A stretch of 12,319 nucleotides of DNA from CAZMGD01 sp964565705 (GTDB lineage Bacteria; Actinomycetota; Acidimicrobiia; Acidimicrobiales; Ilumatobacteraceae), in assembly GCA_964565705.1 (NCBI GenBank), contig CAZMGD010000118.1, positions 1 to 12,319 on the forward strand. Direction: 5' to 3'. The notes beneath the pieces were generated by a model. It had not been told where the DNA came from, made no database searches, and saw nothing but the letters and a program-made list of their open reading frames with translations. This document shows positions 7,301-12,319 of this stretch, in pieces; position 1 is the first letter of the stretch, and every line of letters starts with the position of its first letter. The translations under genes were made by a program, and so were the position numbers.

Positions 7301-7987
7301 ATGGATACGAGTGAGATCTCAGGGCTTCCGGTGGTGAACGCGAGCGCGGCAGACCGGGCGTACGCGTTCGTCCGGGAAGGGATCCTGGCGCGGCGGTTCG
7401 CCGCGAACGATCTGCTCTCGGAAGGCCAGGTCGCCGATGCGATCGGTGTGTCGCGCACCCCCGTGCGCGAAGCGCTGCTGCGCCTCCAGTCGGAGGGGAT
7501 GCTGCGCCTGTTGCCCAAGCGTGGGGCACTCGTCCTACCGGTCAGCGCGGAAGAGATGGCCGACGTGCTCGAGACGCGGCGGCTCGTCGAGACGTTCGCG
7601 GCCCGCAGAATCGTGACCGATGGCCACGTCGGGCCGCTCGTCGCCTGCCTCCAGCGCCACATCGAGGAGATGCGCGGGGCCGCGAAGCGCCGCGACACCG
7701 GCGCCTACGTGGAGGCCGATCGCGCATTCCACGTCGAGCTCGTTGCGGCCGCGGGCAACGAGATCCTCACCGCCCTGTACCGGTCGCTGCGCGATCGACA
7801 GCTGCGGATGGGTGTCGTGAACCTCTTGGCCGACGATGGCGCCGTCGACCCTGCGCGCATGCGCAACTCGGCCGACGAGCACGAGCGGATCACCGATGCG
7901 ATCGCGTCGCGCAGCGTCCGCGCCGTCGACGCTGCGATCGGCGAGCACCTCGACGACGCCGGCCGGCTGCTGGCGAGACGGCGATGA
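7301..7987 (+). CDS. GntR-family transcriptional regulator, FCD (FadR-like) subfamily
   Basis: This is a cytosolic DNA-binding regulator that normally responds to a small metabolite, often a carboxylic acid. Of its 228 residues, about 15-80 form the winged helix, with the helix-turn-helix at about 40-62 (SEGQVADAIGVSRTPVREAL) and the wing KRGALVLP. Residues 85-225 form the all-helical FCD domain. The likely metal and ligand site is visible: Asp140 and His144 (ADRAFH), His194 (ADEHERI) and His216 (GEHLDDA). Its stop overlaps the start of the MFS gene in ATGA, so it most likely controls, and is cotranscribed with, that transporter. Members of this family often bind palindromes near their own promoter, but I see no clear operator in 7244-7300. 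The ligand cannot be told from the sequence. Confidence 0.92.
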   Translation: MDTSEISGLPVVNASAADRAYAFVREGILARRFAANDLLSEGQVADAIGVSRTPVREALLRLQSEGMLRLLPKRGALVLPVSAEEMADVLETRRLVETFAARRIVTDGHVGPLVACLQRHIEEMRGAAKRRDTGAYVEADRAFHVELVAAAGNEILTALYRSLRDRQLRMGVVNLLADDGAVDPARMRNSADEHERITDAIASRSVRAVDAAIGEHLDDAGRLLARRR

Positions 7988-9318
7988 GCATGGCCCGGAT
8001 CCGCGACCACGCCGGCGTCAGAGGCTGGATGGTGGTCGTGCTCGTGTACGTGACGGCGGTGTTCCACCGTTCGTCGCTCGGCGTCGCAGGACTCGACGCG
8101 GCGGACCGCTTCGGCATCAGCGCCAGCCAGCTCGGCGTGTTCGTGCTGCTGCAACTCGGTGTGTACGCGGCGATGCAGGTTCCGACCGGCGTCCTCGTCG
8201 ACCGCTTCGGACCGCGGCGGCTGCTGCTCGCAGCTGCAGCGACGATGACCGTCGCCCAGCTGAGCTTCGCCGTCGCCCCGAGCTACTCGACCGCGCTCGC
8301 CGCCCGGGCCCTGCTCGGTTGTGGTGACGCGCTCACCTTCATCAGCGTGCTGCGATTCTCCAGCCATCACTTCTCCGCCCGCCGGTTCCCGGTCGTGGTC
8401 GCCGCGACCGGCACGCTCGGCGCCGTCGGCAACGTCGTCGCCACGCTGCCGCTCACCCTCGCCCTCGACAGCCTCGGGTGGACGCCGAGCTTCGCGCTGG
8501 CCGCCTCGGCCTCGCTCGTCGTCGGCGTGCTCGTGTGGCGGCTGCTCCCGGAGTCGGCAGGCATCGGGGTCGGCGCCCGATCGCCGCGACGATCGTCGGC
8601 CGACATCGGCGCGACCGTCCGCCGAATCGGCAGCGACGTCGCCGAGGCCTGGCAGACGTCCGGCACGCGCGCTGGGCTGTGGGTGCACTTCTCGGCGATG
8701 TGCTTCTGCACGGTGTTCGCGGTCCTCTGGGGTGTGCCCTACCTCGTGGCCCAGGGCTTCAGCCGGTCGGGGGCGAGCGCTGTGTTGATGGTGGGCGTGG
8801 CGGCGGGCGTGATGTTCAGCCCGATCGTCGGCGCTGTCTTCGGCCGCCACCGTGCGGCGCGGATGCCGTTCGCGTTGGGCGTGGCCTTCGGCACGGTGCT
8901 GCTCTGGTCGTCGCTGCTGTTCGGCTTCGGTGGAACACCACCGCACTGGCTGCTGGTCGTCGCCGTGTCCGTGACCTCGATCGGAGGGCCGGCATCGGGC
9001 ATCGGGTTCTCGCTCGCTCGCGACTACAACGCACCATCGCTCGTGGGCACCGCATCGGGTGTCGTCAACGTCGGAGGTTTCTCGGCGGCGATCCTGGCCG
9101 CCGTCGGTGTCGGCCGCGTGCTCGACCTCGCCGGCGCCAAGGACGCCGCCGCGTTCAGGTGGGCGTTCGGCCTCGCCGTCGGCATCCAGTTCGTCGGCGC
9201 GCTCCAGGCGCTGCGGTGGTACCGGCGCCTGCGGGTGCGGGTGCTCGTTGCCCAGGAACGCGGCGAGGCCGTGCCAGTGCCCGCCATCCGCCACCGCTGG
9301 GACCTCGCCACCGGGTGA
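7984..9318 (+). CDS. MFS transporter, 12 transmembrane helices
   Basis: This is a secondary transporter of the major facilitator superfamily in the inner membrane. The 444 residues give 12 predicted helices in two halves. Six lie between about 12 and 187, a charged cytoplasmic linker covers about 190-228, and six more lie between about 230 and 410. The MFS A motif is seen between helices 2 and 3 as GVLVDRFGPRRL (69-80). The N-terminal HRSSLGVAG at about 28-36 is typical of an actinobacterial subgroup. A second Met at residue 3 is an alternative start. Translation is coupled to the GntR gene by the ATGA overlap. The substrate is unknown; the regulator's family makes an organic acid or similar metabolite plausible. 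A hairpin followed by GTTTT spans the stop codon. Confidence 0.92.
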   Translation: MSMARIRDHAGVRGWMVVVLVYVTAVFHRSSLGVAGLDAADRFGISASQLGVFVLLQLGVYAAMQVPTGVLVDRFGPRRLLLAAAATMTVAQLSFAVAPSYSTALAARALLGCGDALTFISVLRFSSHHFSARRFPVVVAATGTLGAVGNVVATLPLTLALDSLGWTPSFALAASASLVVGVLVWRLLPESAGIGVGARSPRRSSADIGATVRRIGSDVAEAWQTSGTRAGLWVHFSAMCFCTVFAVLWGVPYLVAQGFSRSGASAVLMVGVAAGVMFSPIVGAVFGRHRAARMPFALGVAFGTVLLWSSLLFGFGGTPPHWLLVVAVSVTSIGGPASGIGFSLARDYNAPSLVGTASGVVNVGGFSAAILAAVGVGRVLDLAGAKDAAAFRWAFGLAVGIQFVGALQALRWYRRLRVRVLVAQERGEAVPVPAIRHRWDLATG

Positions 9319-9334
9319 CCTCCACCCGGGTTTT
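9311..9334 (+). terminator. Probable terminator of the GntR-MFS unit
   Basis: CCGGGTG (9311-9317) pairs with CACCCGG (9323-9329) around a 5-base loop and is followed by GTTTT. The MFS stop codon TGA (9316-9318) lies inside the hairpin. The T-run is also the first four bases of the longer inverted repeat that follows. Confidence 0.55.
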
Positions 9335-9378
9335 CGGTCCGGAACTGCGCCTGGCGGGGCGCAGTTCCGGACCGAAAA
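9331..9378. repeat. Perfect 21-bp inverted repeat with 6-base loop
   Basis: The arms 9331-9351 and 9358-9378 are exact reverse complements around the loop TGGCGG. Each arm contains CGGTCCGGAACTGCGCC, with a TTTT or AAAA outer end. It lies between the MFS gene and tRNA-Tyr, and the right arm ends 3 bases before the putative -10 box of the tRNA. Its outer ends are AT-rich in the wrong sense for a normal terminator on the plus strand. It could be a dispersed palindromic repeat, a protein-binding site or a transcript-stabilising hairpin. Confidence 0.85.
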
Positions 9379-9381
9379 CGG

Positions 9382-9387
9382 TATCGT
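9382..9387 (+). promoter_or_regulatory. Putative -10 box of the tRNA-Tyr promoter
   Basis: TATCGT fits TANNNT and lies 13 bases before the mature tRNA 5' end. A -35 element is not obvious, and its position would fall within the right arm of the 21-bp inverted repeat. Confidence 0.4.
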
Positions 9388-9400
9388 CACGCCCCGTCAC

Positions 9401-9482
<82 letters not shown>

Positions 9483-9491
9483 CGCGACGAG

Positions 9492-9516
9492 ACGGCCCCG
9501 CTTCGGCGGGGCCGTT
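9492..9516 (+). terminator. Hairpin terminator after tRNA-Tyr
   Basis: A perfect 10-bp stem (9492-9501 with 9506-9515) closes a stable TTCG tetraloop, 9 bases after the tRNA. Only two T residues follow. Its position and stability support termination of the tRNA transcript. Confidence 0.75.
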
Positions 9517-9536
9517 GCGCGTGGGGCCGAGGCCTC

Positions 9537-9551
9537 GCGAGCGCAGCGAGC
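9537..9551 (+). repeat. Mirror repeat GCGAGCGCAGCGAGC, copy 2
   Basis: This 15-base sequence has a GAGCG-CA-GCGAG core, with flanking CCTC before and C after. The copy at 11548-11562 has the same flanks and differs by one base in the centre. It lies just upstream of the promoter of the ABC-F gene. Confidence 0.6.
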
Positions 9552-9559
9552 CGCCGGCA

Positions 9560-9565
9560 TAGCCT
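9560..9565 (+). promoter_or_regulatory. -10 box of a probable leaderless promoter for the ABC-F gene
   Basis: TAGCCT lies 8 bases before the GTG at 9574, and there is no Shine-Dalgarno. The same hexamer at nearly the same distance precedes yajQ. Confidence 0.5.
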
Positions 9566-9573
9566 GGCTCGCC

Positions 9574-11345
<1,772 letters not shown>

Positions 11346-11346
<1 letters not shown>

Positions 11347-11402
11347 GTGTCAGAACCCGACAGTCGCCGACCAGGCGCTGTGAAGGTGGAGCGTCTGACA
11401 CC
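11346..11402. repeat. 57-bp element with 9-bp inverted ends, copy 1
   Basis: It starts with GGTGTCAGA (11346-11354) and ends with the exact reverse complement TCTGACACC (11394-11402). It begins on the last base of the ABC-F stop codon. It shares GGTGTCAGAACCC, GACC, CTGTGA, GTGGA and the terminal TCTGACACC with the second copy, in the same order and at nearly the same spacing. Confidence 0.75.
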
Positions 11403-11444
11403 GATGCTCGGCGGCGAACGCATCGAACTGGGTCGGTGGGGGGA

Positions 11445-11500
11445 GGTGTCAGAACCCTCAGCGCTCTGACCTGCACCTGTGAGCGTGGACTTCTGACACC
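11445..11500. repeat. 56-bp element with 9-bp inverted ends, copy 2
   Basis: The inverted ends GGTGTCAGA (11445-11453) and TCTGACACC (11492-11500) are identical to those of the first copy, 42 bases upstream, and the orientation is the same. The interior is diverged, apart from short conserved blocks including CTGTGA and GTGGA. Confidence 0.75.
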
Positions 11501-11547
11501 TGCCCGCCTGGTCATCCGACGCGATCCTGGCGCCGCAGCCGCCCCTC

Positions 11548-11562
11548 GCGAGCGAAGCGAGC
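11548..11562 (+). repeat. Mirror repeat GCGAGCGAAGCGAGC, copy 3
   Basis: It matches the copy at 9537-9551 except for A instead of C at the centre, and shares the flanking CCTC and C. It lies in the gap between the ABC-F gene and the acetyltransferase gene. Confidence 0.6.
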
Positions 11563-11587
11563 CCTCGCGGCGGGCTCAGGCGCCGGC

Positions 11588-11638
11588 GTGGGCGGCGCCC
11601 CCGGGTCAGCGCGAGCGGGTGCTGCCGGCGCCGCCCAC
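11588..11638 (-). terminator. Possible hairpin terminator of the acetyltransferase gene
   Basis: A 12-base perfect inverted repeat, GTGGGCGGCGCC (11588-11599) with GGCGCCGCCCAC (11627-11638), encloses the stop codon of the minus-strand gene in a 27-base loop. No T-run follows on the minus strand and the loop is long, so terminator function is uncertain. Confidence 0.35.
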
Positions 11639-12142
11639 AACCAGATATTGCATCACGGCGACGTCGAGCCAGCGGTGGAACTTGCGCCCGACCTCGAACT
11701 CGACGCCGATGAGCTCGAACCCGCACTTGGCGTGGAGCCGCCGCGACGCCTCGCCGGTGGCCTCGATCCGGGCCATGACCGAGTGGAAACCGCTGGTCCG
11801 CGCGATGTCGAGCACCTCGGTCAACAGCAGCGAACCGATGCCGAGGCCGCCGAGCGAGCGGTCGACGTACACCGAGTCCTCCACCGTCGTGCGATACGCG
11901 GCACGCTCCTTGTAGGGCGACAGGGCGGCGAAGCCGGCCACCCGTTCGCCGGCCGGATCGTCGACCACGGCGACGATCGCCCCGAACGCACCCGAGCGCG
12001 CGGCGAGCCAGGCGCGCTGGTCGTGGAGGGTGCGCGGCACGAGGTCGAACGTCGCCGTGGTGTGCAGCACCTCGTGGTTGTAGATGGAGCGGATCCCCTC
12101 GGCGTCGTCGAGGGTCGCTGGCCGCAGGCGGACGACGGTCAC
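11606..12142 (-). CDS. GNAT N-acetyltransferase, phosphinothricin acetyltransferase-like
   Basis: This is a cytosolic acetyl-CoA-dependent N-acetyltransferase. The 178 residues from the GTG at 12142 start with VTVVRLRPATLDDAEGI, the usual first strand and helix of a GNAT. The acetyl-CoA loop is LGGLGIGSLLL (97-107). The region around it, RAAYRTTVEDSVYVD (80-94), ARIEATGEASRRLHAKCGF (124-142) and GRKFHRWLDV (152-161), resembles the PAT/bar group, which acetylates phosphinothricin or, more often, methionine derivatives and other amines. The true substrate cannot be assigned. The frame is open to 12235, giving 31 more residues, but these look non-coding. The GTG at 12142 is preceded by TAGCGT at an 8-base distance, as in other leaderless-looking genes here. 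It is divergent from tRNA-Thr. Confidence 0.9.
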   Translation of the reverse strand: MTVVRLRPATLDDAEGIRSIYNHEVLHTTATFDLVPRTLHDQRAWLAARSGAFGAIVAVVDDPAGERVAGFAALSPYKERAAYRTTVEDSVYVDRSLGGLGIGSLLLTEVLDIARTSGFHSVMARIEATGEASRRLHAKCGFELIGVEFEVGRKFHRWLDVAVMQYLVVGGAGSTRSR

Positions 12143-12150
12143 GGCCGGGG

Positions 12151-12156
12151 ACGCTA
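12151..12156 (-). promoter_or_regulatory. -10 box of a probable leaderless promoter for the acetyltransferase gene
   Basis: On the minus strand TAGCGT lies 8 bases before the GTG at 12142, with no Shine-Dalgarno between. It supports the shorter start. No clear -35 element is seen. Confidence 0.45.
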
Positions 12157-12224
12157 ACGGCCCGTCCGAGCAGGAAATGCGGCCCGCACCCACATCGACC
12201 TGGTGGAGCCGGGTACGGCGCCGA

Positions 12225-12230
12225 TATGAT
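12225..12230 (+). promoter_or_regulatory. -10 box of the tRNA-Thr promoter
   Basis: TATGAT is the best -10 match in the intergenic region and lies 34 bases before the mature tRNA 5' end. No good -35 is seen at 17 bases. A small hairpin (CGCGCC at 12243-12248 with GGCGCG at 12254-12259) lies between promoter and tRNA, in the leader removed during processing. Confidence 0.55.
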
Positions 12231-12264
12231 CGCAACCCGGTTCGCGCCGCCTTGGCGCGCCCCG

Positions 12265-12319
12265 GCCCTCTTAGCTCAGTCGGCAGAGCACAGCCATGGT
12301 AAGGCTGGTGTCGTGGGTT
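12265..12319 (+). tRNA. tRNA-Thr (anticodon GGT), cut by the window end
   Basis: The 5' part folds as a tRNA: acceptor strand GCCCTCT (12265-12271), D arm GCTC-AGTCGGCA-GAGC, and anticodon arm CAGCC-ATGGTAA-GGCTG with anticodon GGT at 12298-12300. The variable loop GTGTC and the start of the T arm (GTGGGTT) follow. The rest of the T arm and the 3' acceptor strand lie outside the window. Confidence 0.92.

Noticed and set aside
9331..9378. Ordinary Rho-independent terminator
   Set aside because: On either strand the stem ends in A residues and lacks a T-run after the 3' arm. A separate short hairpin with GTTTT fits the terminator role better.
7705..9390. Long minus-strand open frame (561 codons) opposite the MFS gene
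   Set aside because: It runs through the inverted repeat and terminator region and has a low-complexity charged composition. The plus strand encodes a convincing 12-helix transporter.
11606..12142. Confirmed phosphinothricin resistance enzyme
   Set aside because: Only the general PAT-like pattern is visible. Many such enzymes act on other amines, so the substrate was left open.

Overview
The window is chromosomal DNA from a high-GC bacterium. The EF-Tu and S10 sequences, the GC-rich codon use and the many genes with a TANNNT box only 7 to 9 bases before the start codon all suggest an actinobacterium. An Acidimicrobiia (Ilumatobacter-like) origin is my best guess, but it is inferred from general look and not demonstrated. 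Nothing indicates a phage, plasmid, CRISPR array or insertion sequence; the content is core genes plus a few lineage-specific modules and intergenic repeats.

Left part (1-1565): tuf (EF-Tu) and rpsJ (ribosomal protein S10) lie 12 bases apart, the usual end of the str operon and start of the S10 operon. A strong hairpin follows rpsJ, and the expected rplC is absent. Middle left (1594-5499): three overlapping genes form one envelope-transport module. They encode an 837-residue FtsX/MacB-type permease and two small ABC ATPase-like proteins that have both lost the Walker A lysine, the catalytic glutamate, the signature motif, the Q-loop glutamine and the switch histidine. This is the most unusual thing in the window. 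A membrane-anchored HtrA-type serine protease with a PDZ domain follows (5575-6747).

Centre (6755-9318): a YajQ-family nucleotide-binding protein faces HtrA tail to tail, and is divergent from a two-gene unit of a GntR/FCD regulator and a 12-helix MFS transporter joined by an ATGA overlap. Between the MFS gene and a tRNA-Tyr gene lies a perfect 21-bp inverted repeat, and a TTCG-loop hairpin terminates the tRNA.

Right part (9574-12319): a Uup-like ABC-F ATPase is followed by a 259-base gap holding two copies of a roughly 57-bp element with 9-bp inverted ends, and a short mirror repeat that also occurs at two other places. A phosphinothricin-acetyltransferase-like GNAT enzyme is encoded on the minus strand. 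The window ends inside a tRNA-Thr gene.
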